From Monoplex corrugatus (Eukaryota; Mollusca; Gastropoda; Littorinimorpha; Ranellidae), in the NCBI GenBank assembly GCA_030674185.1, contig JAPXFY010000015.1, positions 20,851,280 through 20,861,279 on the forward strand: a stretch of DNA of 10,000 nucleotides, written 5' to 3'. Position 1 is the first letter of the stretch. The number at the start of each line of letters is the position of its first letter. Position numbers and translations under genes: made by a program. Shown in pieces: positions 1 through 6,636 of this stretch. The notes under the pieces were generated by a model. That model saw nothing but the letters and a program-made list of their open reading frames with translations, was not told the DNA's origin and did not search any database.

Positions 1-162
1 GAAGGCACACGGGTCCGACTCCTTTCTCGCCCCCTTCCGAAGGACTAGACGTTCAGTTTGATTTTCCGGTCAAACTGAGGAGAAAAGTCGAGGCCTCTAC
101 GGGGAGCGAACCCTGGAACCTCGAGCATATTGGACTGTGGCCAGCTCGCCTGACAGCCTGAG
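1..162 (-). mobile_element. Possible tRNA-derived SINE fragment (partial at window edge)
   Basis: Read on the minus strand, the segment has a stretch near 138-150 resembling a Pol III A box (GGCGAGCTGGCCA), followed about 25 bases later by GGGTTCGCTCCC (102-113), which resembles a B box (GGTTCRANNCC) with one main mismatch. This is the usual layout of a tRNA-related SINE head. Further along, 54-77 holds a perfect 8-bp inverted repeat (CAGTTTGA / TCAAACTG) around an 8-base loop. The segment runs off the left edge, so the SINE tail cannot be seen. It is not a functional tRNA, because no complete cloverleaf can be drawn. Family assignment is inference. Confidence 0.33.
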
Positions 163-166
163 TTGT

Positions 167-179
167 CTGTGCTCCATTA
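167..179. repeat. 13-bp direct repeat, left copy (putative target-site duplication)
   Basis: CTGTGCTCCATTA, identical to 747-759. It abuts the T-rich block at 180-202, which is the A-rich tail of the minus-strand retroposon. Confidence 0.5.
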
Positions 180-746
180 CTTTCTTTTTCTTTTATTGTT
201 GTTTAAAGCCCAGCCGACTGCACAGAGCCATATCAGGGCTATAACCACTTCAAAACACACAAAACCTCAACAGGGAAAAAAAAAAGATAAAGAAAAGAAA
301 ATTCAGTACACATATCAATGCATTCGCGCACATAATCTAAGGACATGCCCCCGGCGTTGGACCATTCCGTCCGATTTATCGCACAGGGGAAATTGAAAAA
401 ATCACACCTGAATACAAATATAAGCAGACATAAGGACACCAAAACATACATAAGAACATGCATAAATTACCTAAAATCGCTTCCGCATATCTCACCTCCT
501 TAGAGCCAAAAATGCACTTAATACATGTACCCAATTATCAATCCGAAGAAAAAGCACGTAAGACTTTATCGAAAAACTACAGGTGAATGGACCATTAAGG
601 CAGAAAATAAGTAGAAATGACAGAAAGCAAGACAACAAGGCAGAAACAAAGAGAGTGACAGAAAAGAGGAAATTTCTAGCACAGGATTTCCAGAAGGAGG
701 GGATACTATTTATACTGAAAGAGCTCCCGGCAACCCAACGGGGGAA
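180..746 (-). mobile_element. Retroposon copy 1 (SINE-like or LINE 3' end), minus strand
   Basis: The block is bounded by a perfect 13-bp direct repeat, CTGTGCTCCATTA, at 167-179 and 747-759. On the minus strand the 3' end is an A-rich tail (complement of 180-202, CAACAATAAAAG then AAAAAGAAAG) that touches one copy of the repeat exactly, as expected of a target-site duplication. Ahead of the tail is the conserved end GTCGGCTGGGCTTTAAAC. The part from about 193 to 435 recurs at 952-2103, including a 24-base identical stretch (403-426 equals 2072-2095), so it belongs to a dispersed family. No long conserved protein is visible; the 81-aa (583-828) and 105-aa (492-809) open frames lie inside the element or across its edge and resemble nothing I know. 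One 13-mer repeat somewhere in 10 kb could arise by chance; its exact position at the tail is what supports it. Confidence 0.5.
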
Positions 747-759
747 CTGTGCTCCATTA
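747..759. repeat. 13-bp direct repeat, right copy (putative target-site duplication)
   Basis: CTGTGCTCCATTA, identical to 167-179. It marks the putative 5' end of the minus-strand retroposon. The bases just inside are AT- and C-rich on the minus strand (TTCCCCCGTTGGG). Confidence 0.5.
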
Positions 760-951
760 AAAACTCTGATAATGTCTAATGCGCAGGGAGACAAAACGAG
801 TTTGGACAACAGTGCTGAACAAGACTGAGTTATAAAACATACACATTTTTATAAAAAAAAAACATTCCATATGTTCAGATACATCTATATGACTGCTGTC
901 AAAAGTTTATTACAGCCACTGAAGAGAAAATCCAATTCCTGAATATTTAGA
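760..951. other. Unannotated AT-rich spacer
   Basis: There is no recognisable gene or repeat. An A-run (851-862) and general AT richness are the only features. This lies between the right target-site duplication of retroposon copy 1 and the tail of copy 2. Confidence 0.5.
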
Positions 952-1012
952 TTATTGTTGTTGTTATGGTTTAAAACCCAGCCGACTACGTGCAGCTATA
1001 ACATCATCATCA

Positions 1013-1737
1013 TCAGTTGCTCTGCCGCATGGCGTTGGCGATCATGGACTTCCATCTGTCTCTATCTCTTGTTGCCTCAAGCATCTCCTCCACCCTCCTT
1101 GTCTTCAGCCACTCTGCAAGTCCGTCTAGCATTTTCTCCCTAGGTCTACCTGGTGCTCTCTTTCCCTCCAGCTTTCCCGTTGTGACCAGGTGCTCCAAAT
1201 CCCCCTTCCTCATAAAATGGCCCTTACAGCTTTCCTGTTATGACCAGGTGCTCCAATTCCCTCTTCCTCATAAAATGGCCTATAAATGTTGCCTGTCTTT
1301 TCCTAATCTTCCTTATGAATGATCTTCTTGTGTCAGCCTCCATCAAGACTGTCTCGTTTGTTTTCTTTGCTGTCCATGGAACTCTCAACATTTTTCTTAG
1401 AACCACATCTCGGATGCCTCAATCTTGTTCTGGATTTCCTTGTTGACTGTCCACGCCTCACATCCGTGTAACAGTATAGGTTTTATATCACATTCAAGAA
1501 CTCTCTTCCTCATGTTAATTGATAGGCCTTTGTTGGTAAGAATGTTGTCATCTTCTTGAACGCTGTTTTGGCTTGGCCGATTCTGCTGGCTATTTCTGAT
1601 GTGCATCTGCCGTCTGATGAAATGATCGTTCCCAGGTATTTGAACTTATTAACCTGTGTCAAGGTTGTGCCATTTGCTGTTATTTTGCATGAGGGGATTT
1701 CATGTTTGTTACTGATCACCATGACTTCAGTCTTCCA
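1013..1737 (-). pseudogene. RTE-like endonuclease/reverse transcriptase, C-terminal fragment, broken
   Basis: Only the carboxy-terminal part of a non-LTR reverse transcriptase remains; the endonuclease and the catalytic FADD box are absent. In order, it shows KTEVMVIS; the RT thumb-region signature KFKYLGTIISSDG with EIASRIGQAKTAFKK; the connector MRKRVLECDIKPILLHGCEAW and EASEMW; LRKMLRVPWTAKKTNETVL; RKIRKRQATFIGHFMRK; and the ending EGKRAPGRPREKMLDGL, RDRDRWKSMIANAMRQSN and stop. Reading frames change at least three times: near 1530-1545 (after KKMTT), near 1401 (one base missing between EMW and LRKML), and at the 58-bp duplication at 1171-1286. No product can be made. Order and motifs match the RTE/BovB-like group; exact clade is inference. 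Confidence 0.82.
1171..1286. repeat. 58-bp tandem duplication inside the LINE fragment
   Basis: Two adjacent copies (1171-1228 and 1229-1286) start with GCTTTCCCGTTGTGACCAGG and GCTTTCCTGTTATGACCAGG and both contain CTTCCTCATAAAATGGCC. They encode the same stretch twice on the minus strand (MRKRELEHLVITGKL and MRKGDLEHLVTTGKL). The length is not a multiple of three, so the duplication shifts the frame. The two copies differ at several positions, so the duplication is not recent. Confidence 0.85.
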
Positions 1738-1855
1738 GCCATAGGGCTATAACCACTTCAAAACTTCAACAGGAAAAGAAAAGGAAAAGAACATCAAGCA
1801 CACACATCAATGCAGTCTCGCACACAAACCAAGGACATGCCATTGGCGTTGACCA

Positions 1856-2038
1856 AGGCCAACATTGCCAACATAACGCAAGTTTTTATTTTTTTATGAC
1901 TTCCTAGTCAGAATATACTTCTTGTTTAAGGAGACAGTGGACTGCTTCTGGTATGATCTCTCAGTCTGTTCGTCCGCCATGATTAGCGACTCGTGGCGGT
2001 GTGCAAAAGACCGGAAGCGTTGTCAATCTTAAACCACG
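1856..2038. other. Sequence present in retroposon copy 2 but absent from copy 1
   Basis: In copy 1, GGCGTTGGACCA runs straight into TTCCGTCCGATTT (355-374). In copy 2 the matching ends, GGCGTTGACCA and CCGTCCAACCC, are about 183 bp apart. The extra sequence has no recognisable coding motif. It may be another insertion, or copy 1 may carry a deletion. Confidence 0.45.
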
Positions 2039-2099
2039 CCGTCCAACCCATCACAAGGGGGATTTAAAAAACACACCTGAATACAAATATAAGCATACC

Positions 2100-2391
2100 T
2101 AAGGTAAGTAAGTAAGTAAGGAAGGAAGGAAGGAAGAAGAAGTAAGTAAAGTAAGTAAGTAAGAAGGAAGTAAGAAGTAAGTAAGGAAGGAAGGAAGGAA
2201 GTAAGTAAGGAAGGAAGGAAGAGTAAGTAAGGAAGGAAGAAGGAAGAAGAGTAGAAGGAAGAGTAAGGAAGAGGGAAGTAAGTAAGGAAGGAAGGAAGGA
2301 AGGAAGGAAGTAAGGAAAGAAGTAAGTGAGTAAGGAAGGAAGGAAGGAGTAAGGAAGTAAGGAAGTAAGTAAGTAAGGAAGTAAGTAAAAA
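2100..2391. repeat. (AAGT/AAGG)n tetranucleotide microsatellite
   Basis: About 290 bases consist of interspersed AAGT and AAGG units with occasional AAG and AGAAG breaks, all purine plus T on the plus strand. Open frames on the minus strand across it (up to 131 aa, runs of L, S, F, P, Y) follow from the repeat itself and are not genes. The array starts at the TAAGGTAAG end of retroposon copy 2. Confidence 0.95.
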
Positions 2392-2519
2392 CAACACAAG
2401 CATTAAAATAACATTTTTCATGCATTAAAACCGCAAATAGCAATAATGAAAATAATAACAATAATCTCCAAACAACACTCTGAGCGTGATCCATGATTCA
2501 TGCACCTAACTAGACTCTG
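2392..2519. other. AT-rich spacer, no gene seen
   Basis: A-rich sequence with AATAATAACAATAAT at about 2450-2464. Nothing coding is recognisable. Confidence 0.5.
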
Positions 2520-2552
2520 CGTGAGCGCGTGCGCGAGCACGTGCGTGCGTGC

Positions 2553-2607
<55 letters not shown>

Positions 2608-2639
2608 TGTGTCTGTGTGTGTGTGCGCGCGTGCGTGTA
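2520..2639. repeat. (GT)n microsatellite with GC-containing flanks
   Basis: The core 2557-2605 is nearly pure GT. It is flanked by GCGTGC/GTGCGC variants on both sides. Alternating purine-pyrimidine sequence of this kind can adopt Z-DNA (established knowledge). Confidence 0.95.
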
Positions 2640-3000
2640 TTTCTTTACCCTCATCCATCTGCATTTAGATCAGGAAGAAATGGCAAAGCCATTTGGAAAG
2701 AATTAACGTGTTCAACTGCTGAAGCCTGAAAGAAAATGTGTTCAGCTGACCAAATCAGCCTCGTTAAAATCCACCATATCCCTTTATCTCCCAAGCTTTC
2801 CTCTATTGTGCCGTTTTTCTGTGACAATGTGGAAAAGGCAGGCAGCAAAAGACGGGGCGGTTCCATCTGTGAGCAGTTCTTCGGCAGCAAAGGTGAACAA
2901 TGCTAGAATTGGGATTTTTTTAAAGGCTTGTATTGTGTTCGTTTGGTTGCTTGGTTGGCTGAATGGTTGGTTGGTGGTTTGGATTCTGTGTGCATGTGTA
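2640..3000. other. Mixed-sequence spacer, no gene seen
   Basis: About 360 bases of ordinary composition. The 79-aa minus frame (2651-2890) has no recognisable motif. A perfect 7-bp stem with a 3-base loop (AAATGGC AAA GCCATTT) lies at 2678-2694; its meaning is unknown. Confidence 0.5.
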
Positions 3001-3108
3001 TACAGACTCTCTGTCTGTCTCTCTGTCTCTCTGTCTGTCGCTCTCTCTCTCTGTCTGAGAGAGAGAGAGAGTGAGAGAGAGAAAGAGAGAGAGAGAGGGT
3101 GAGTATGT
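3001..3108. repeat. (CT/CTGT)n abutting (GA)n
   Basis: Pyrimidine repeats (about 3007-3052, CTGTCT and CTCT units) are followed directly by GA repeats (3056-3098). The two halves are imperfectly complementary, so the strand can fold back on itself. Confidence 0.9.
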
Positions 3109-3420
3109 GCGTGTGTGTGTCTTGTATGTAAGTGTGTGTGCGTGTATATGTACGCGTGTGTCTGTGTGTCTGTCTGCATGTGTGTGTGCGTGTCTTTGTG
3201 TGCGTGTTATGTGTTTCTATATGTGTGTGTCTGTGTCCCTGTGCCTTTGTGTGTACGTGTTTGTGTACACGTGTGTGACTGTGTGCGTGCGTGTGTCTCA
3301 ATGTGTGTGCGTTTGTGGACGTATATGCGTTTGTGTAGTGGTGTGTGCATAAGTGTGTTTGTGTGTACGTATGTGTGCGCGTGCGCGCACATACATAAGT
3401 GAAGCGTACGTGTGATGTGG
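3109..3420. repeat. Degenerate (GT)n-rich tract
   Basis: Long GT-rich sequence broken by GC, AT and CT steps, such as TGTGTGCGTG and GTGTCTGTGTG. It is an old, mutated dinucleotide array. Cysteine/valine-rich (plus) and histidine/threonine-rich (minus) open frames here are artefacts of the repeat. Confidence 0.85.
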
Positions 3421-3447
3421 TGCGTGTGCATATGCTTCTGGTGTGTG

Positions 3448-3497
3448 TGAGAAAGAGAGAGAGAGAGAGACAGATAGATAGAGAGAGAGAGAGAGGA

Positions 3498-3528
<31 letters not shown>

Positions 3529-3646
3529 GATAGATAGAGAGAGACAGAGAGAGAGACAGAGACAGACAGACAGACTGACAGACAGATAGACAGACAGACG
3601 GACGAACGGACAGACAGAGACACAAACACACAGACACACACACAGA
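3448..3646. repeat. Compound (GA)n-(GATA)n-(GACA)n array ending in (CA)n
   Basis: GA units at 3448-3512 are mixed with GATA, then GACA units up to about 3618, then ACAC and CACA up to 3646. The 254-aa minus frame over 2903-3667 is generated by these arrays (serine/leucine, then histidine/threonine runs). Confidence 0.93.
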
Positions 3647-3790
3647 TCGTAGAAACACAGCTGACACTGATGGTGAGTAAATGCCAGGTCACAGCTTCTT
3701 GCTAAAATACAAACATTTCACAAAACCCCCGAATGTTCCTTTCTCTGTGTGTCCATGTCTTTGAGTAGTGCCAGGCAAGTATATATGTAT
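3647..3790. other. Short spacer, no gene seen
   Basis: Ordinary-composition sequence between the GACA array and the SINE-like block. No motif was recognised. Confidence 0.4.
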
Positions 3791-4150
3791 GTTCAGCCTT
3801 GCTTACTAATTCACCCGGTATTTGGCGGGTATCATAGTCCACTGGGATTCGCTCCTGCCTGGGTACCCAACGACTGACGGGTAAATGGGGGAGACCTTTC
3901 TGATCTTTCACTGAGACAAGCATTGTGTGCAGAGTTGTCGGTGCCTAGATTTCCTTCGTGTATATACGCACGTTAAAGATCCTGTAAATTATGACAGTTT
4001 CTGGTGGCTTATGGAAACATGTACATGCACGCCCACCGAAGACAAAATATGCAGACTGTGCAGCAGCAAACCGCCTGCACAGTGTGGGGAAAAATTGTTC
4101 AAAACATGCATGCGAGAAAAACACCTGTAATGCTAAGAAACGAATGAATG
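3791..4150 (+). mobile_element. SINE-like element
   Basis: The segment has a GC-richer head (3811-3895) containing GGGATTCGCTCCTG, which loosely resembles a Pol III B box. The body includes ATACGCACGTTAAAGATCCTG (3964-3984) and GGTGGCTTATGGAAACATG, which I recognise as the type of conserved body found in abundant gastropod SINEs. It ends in AAACGAATGAATGAC and then tetranucleotide repeats, as a SINE tail would. No target-site duplication was found. The recognition is from memory of mollusc repeats, so the family name is left open. Confidence 0.45.
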
Positions 4151-4250
4151 ACTATCTATCTAACTATCTAACTCACTAACTAAACTAAGTAAACTAAGTA
4201 AGCTAACTAACTGACCGACCGACCGACCGACCGACCGACCGACCGACCAG
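4150..4250. repeat. (CTAT/CTAA)n then (GACC)n tetranucleotide repeats
   Basis: CTATCTATCTAACTATCTAAC at the left shifts to TAACTAA and AAGTAAG variants, then becomes nine pure GACC units (about 4213-4248). The array follows the tail of the SINE-like element. Confidence 0.9.
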
Positions 4251-4309
4251 CCAAATGAATGATTAAGTACAAAGAAAAAAAGTCTAACAATAAAACACAA
4301 AACAAATAA

Positions 4310-4499
<190 letters not shown>

Positions 4500-4560
4500 C
4501 ACGCTCATTAAATGCATTTGGTGTCTTCAGAGGTCTGGAATGAAGCCAGCAAAAGAGGAG

Positions 4561-4998
4561 GCATGTGTGTGGGTCCCACATGGAAGGAAAGCTATGGAGA
4601 AGGTATGTGTGTGGGTCCCACATGGAAGGAAAGCTATGGAGGAGGTATGTGTGTGGGTCTCACATGGAAGGAAAGCTATGGAGGAGGTATGTGTGTGGGT
4701 CCCACATGAAAGGAAAGCTATGGAGGAGGTATGTGTGTGGGTCCCACATGGAAGGAAAGCTATGGAGGAGGTATGTGTGTGGGTCCCACATGGAAGGAAA
4801 GCTATGGAGGAGGTATGTGTGTGGGTCCCACATGGAAGGAAAGCTATGGAGAAGGTATGTGTGTGGGTCCCACATGGAAGGAAAGCTATGGAGGAGGTAT
4901 GTGTGTGGGTCCCACATGGAAGGAAAGCATGGAGGAGGTATGTGTGTGGGTCCCACATGGAAGGAAAGCTATGGAGGAGATATGTGCGTGTCCCAAGG
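4561..4998. repeat. Minisatellite: ten 42-bp units plus a partial unit
   Basis: The unit starts GTATGTGTGTGGGTCCCACA and ends GCTATGGAGGAG. Starts are at 4561, 4603, 4645, 4687, 4729, 4771, 4813, 4855, 4897 (this unit is 41 bp, with one base lost) and 4938; a degenerate eleventh runs from 4980. Units are more than 95% alike, indicating recent expansion or homogenisation. Each unit holds the quasi-palindrome TGTGGG-T-CCCACA. Because 42 is a multiple of three, all frames stay open (for example WVPHGRKAMEEVCV repeated on plus), which explains the 198-aa and 207-aa frames without any coding function. Confidence 0.97.
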
Positions 4999-6080
4999 GA
5001 GATCAATGACCGTGTCATGAAGTTCGATAATTTTTGTCTTAAAATAGCAACGCTGGCTAGCATTCCTGAAAAGATCTGGCATTTTTTAATCTCCAGAAAC
5101 CATATGTCATTTTTTCGAAAACATACATGTTGGTGAAGCCATGCCGGCACCTTTCATAAATGCAATGACGTTTGTCCACGAAATTGTAAGCGTTGGTAGG
5201 ATCTGCTCTTTTTTAAACATAGAAATTGGGTGTGGTTTTGTGATTGTTTTCCTTGAAGATTTCTGTCTTGTTTCGTTTTGTGTTTTCGACAAGACAGATT
5301 ATTGTATATTATTCTGTCGAATCAATGGTCTATTTTGTCTATTTCTTTTTGTCCGCGCTTATCTTTGCAAGGGAGACTATCCTTCTTTTCATCTCTTGAG
5401 GTTATGGCAATGTATCCACATTTGTCTTATTTCATAGTCTGTCCTTGTCAGTCAATTTCTTTTCACGAATATCAAATATCAATGGGTAATAACAACGTTA
5501 AACTCCAGTCCTTGTATCGTAATTATCGTAAATATTGTAGCTATGATGGCGATTGCCGCAACTGTTTGTATGATATCATTGTAACAACATCTCTGACTAC
5601 ATTACTAACGTTCTTATACAACGTGTCATCTCAAAATACACATGCTGATAAACCATACCAAAAACAGAAAGAAAACAATAAAAGGAGACATGATGATAAC
5701 AGGAATCTAGCCGTGAAAATGAGTAGAAAATGAATTAATGCTATCTAAGTTCGAATGATGTTCATACTAACCACACACACAAAAAAAGAACGAATGTATG
5801 GAAAGCTTGAATGACCAGCATGCAGTTACTGACCACACATCACCTGAAGCAACATTCACCGAAACCAACAGACAGCCCACGAAAAGGATGAACCAGAAAC
5901 ATCAAGAACACACAGAAGGGAGACAGAAAAAGGACCCAACACATCCCATTGCAGAAGCAAAGTTGGACCCAGACTCCAGATACAGAATCAGATGCCCAGA
6001 GCAGCCTATGAAAGAAAAAGGAAAGGAGACAAAAGGAACCAAAGGGAAGAGTCCACTGTAAATACAATGCCAAAGACCAC

Positions 6081-6085
<5 letters not shown>
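4999..6085. other. Low-GC single-copy-looking sequence, no gene recognised
   Basis: This is the longest stretch of the window without obvious repeats. It holds two open frames: 151 aa at 5278-5733 (plus; cysteine- and serine-rich front, polar lysine-rich end) and 87 aa at 5798-6061 (plus; K/E/Q/T-rich). Neither shows a known domain, signal peptide, convincing start context or splice-bounded structure. Both are of a length expected by chance in over 1 kb. I therefore do not call either as a gene. Confidence 0.5.

Positions 6086-6148
<63 letters not shown>
6086..6148. repeat. (GA)n microsatellite
   Basis: About 31 uninterrupted GA units. A pure polypurine mirror repeat of this length can form triplex (H-) DNA. 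Confidence 0.97.
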
Positions 6149-6150
<2 letters not shown>

Positions 6151-6216
6151 CAATGAATAGTATAATGCATAACTATTTGTGTCCATCCAAGGTACACTAA
6201 AAGAAAGAGCAAAGAT

Positions 6217-6232
6217 CCCCCCCCCCCCCCCC
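6217..6232. repeat. Poly(C) run of 16
   Basis: Sixteen consecutive C residues; on the minus strand this is G16. Its length is probably unreliable, as homopolymers are prone to sequencing error. Confidence 0.95.
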
Positions 6233-6310
6233 ATTCTACAGAGCAAACACGCACTGTAGATAACACTGGGAAAATCTGATCTAATAAAAACAACAACAAA
6301 AACTCCAGTC

Positions 6311-6494
6311 CTTAACCCTTTGACTACCTCACCTTATCCACTAGCATCCTGCAATATCAACCATACTAACAAAACAAAATCTTAACCCTTTCATTCCCTC
6401 ACCCTATCTACCAGCTTCCGACAGATAGGGTGAGGGATGCAAAAGGTTAAGTTTTTGCAGTTGGTAGACAGGGTGCAGAAATCAAAAGCGTTAA
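6311..6494. mobile_element. Foldback element copy 1 (nested inverted repeats)
   Basis: Four copies of a CACCCTATCCACCAGC-like motif are arranged two forward and two reverse. The inner arms are 6381-6409 and 6423-6451 (29 bp each, 25 matching) around a 13-base loop. The outer arms are about 6312-6354 and 6455-6494. The ends read TTAACCCTTTGA on the left and, in complement, TTAACGCTTTTGA on the right. A second copy with the same layout lies at 8727-8912, so this is a dispersed, non-coding MITE/foldback-type element. No transposase or clear target-site duplication is visible. Confidence 0.72.
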
Positions 6495-6636
6495 AATACA
6501 CGGAAGCCAAAAAAACCGATTGAAATAATAATTCTTTTTACGTTCGTTGCGGGAATCAAAGGTTTAAAATTCATGAAAGCCAAAACAAACAAAAAAACCG
6601 ATTGAAATAATCATTCTTTTTACATTAATTGCTTTG
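6481..6636. repeat. Imperfect tandem duplication of about 73-82 bp
   Basis: ATCAAAAGCGTTAAAATACACG at 6481 recurs as ATCAAAGGTTTAAAATTCATG at 6555. ACCGATTGAAATAATAATTC at 6515 recurs at 6597 with one mismatch. The offset grows from 73 to 82 because the second unit carries 9 extra bases (AAACAAACA). The first unit overlaps the right end of the foldback element. Confidence 0.8.

Larger units (their letters stand above)
1003..1745 (-). mobile_element. 5'-truncated RTE-like non-LTR retrotransposon insertion
   Basis: The element lies on the minus strand. Its 3' end is a (TGA/GAT)n tail (complement of ATCATCATCATC at 1003-1014) that begins at the stop codon of the reverse-transcriptase reading frame. 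A near-absent 3' UTR with a trinucleotide tail is typical of RTE-type LINEs. The flanks share GCTATAAC (995-1002 and 1746-1753), a likely target-site duplication. Retroposon copy 1 shows the uninterrupted site at 236-245 (GGGCTATAAC). The element is strongly 5'-truncated, keeping only the region after the RT catalytic core. The right boundary is uncertain by about 8 bases, because AGCCATA at 1738 could belong to the host repeat. Confidence 0.75.
952..2103 (-). mobile_element. Retroposon copy 2, interrupted by a LINE fragment
   Basis: This is a second copy of the 193-435 family, in the same minus orientation. Homologous parts are 952-1002 (tail and the CCCAGCCGACT motif), about 1738-1855 (CTATAACCACTTCAAAAC, the CAACAGG-AAAA run, CATATCAATGCA-like and AAGGACATGCC motifs), and 2039-2103 (the 24-base identity CACACCTGAATACAAATATA plus AGCA). 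Between the first two parts sits the RTE-like LINE fragment. Between the last two sits about 183 bp (1856-2038) that copy 1 lacks. On the minus strand the 3' tail is CAA-rich (complement of TTGTTGTTGTT at 956-966). The far end at 2103 dissolves into an (AAGT)n array, so the 5' boundary is lost. Confidence 0.6.

Noticed and set aside
102..150. Possible functional tRNA gene on the minus strand
   Set aside because: A- and B-box-like words exist, but no acceptor stem or full cloverleaf can be drawn; a SINE relic fits better.
492..828. Overlapping 105-aa (minus) and 81-aa (plus) frames
   Set aside because: They lie in and across the edge of the inferred retroposon, and one runs through its putative target-site duplication. 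No recognisable protein motif.
2903..3667. 254-aa minus-strand open frame, the longest in the window
   Set aside because: It is made almost entirely of S/L and H/T runs encoded by GA, GACA and GT arrays; microsatellites lack stops in some frames.
4561..4998. CRISPR-like array
   Set aside because: Units are contiguous 42-bp tandem copies with no variable spacers, in a eukaryotic repeat context.
4527..5150. 207-aa (minus) and 198-aa (plus) repetitive open frames
   Set aside because: They are explained by the 42-bp minisatellite unit, which is a multiple of three; several frames are open on both strands at once, as expected for non-coding repeat.
5278..5733. 151-aa plus-strand frame in the repeat-free stretch
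   Set aside because: There is no domain, no good start context and irregular composition; its length is plausible by chance in AT-moderate DNA. It would need transcript evidence.
5798..6061. 87-aa K/E/Q/T-rich plus-strand frame
   Set aside because: Low complexity, no homology recognised, and it stops shortly before a GA array. Chance is the simpler explanation.
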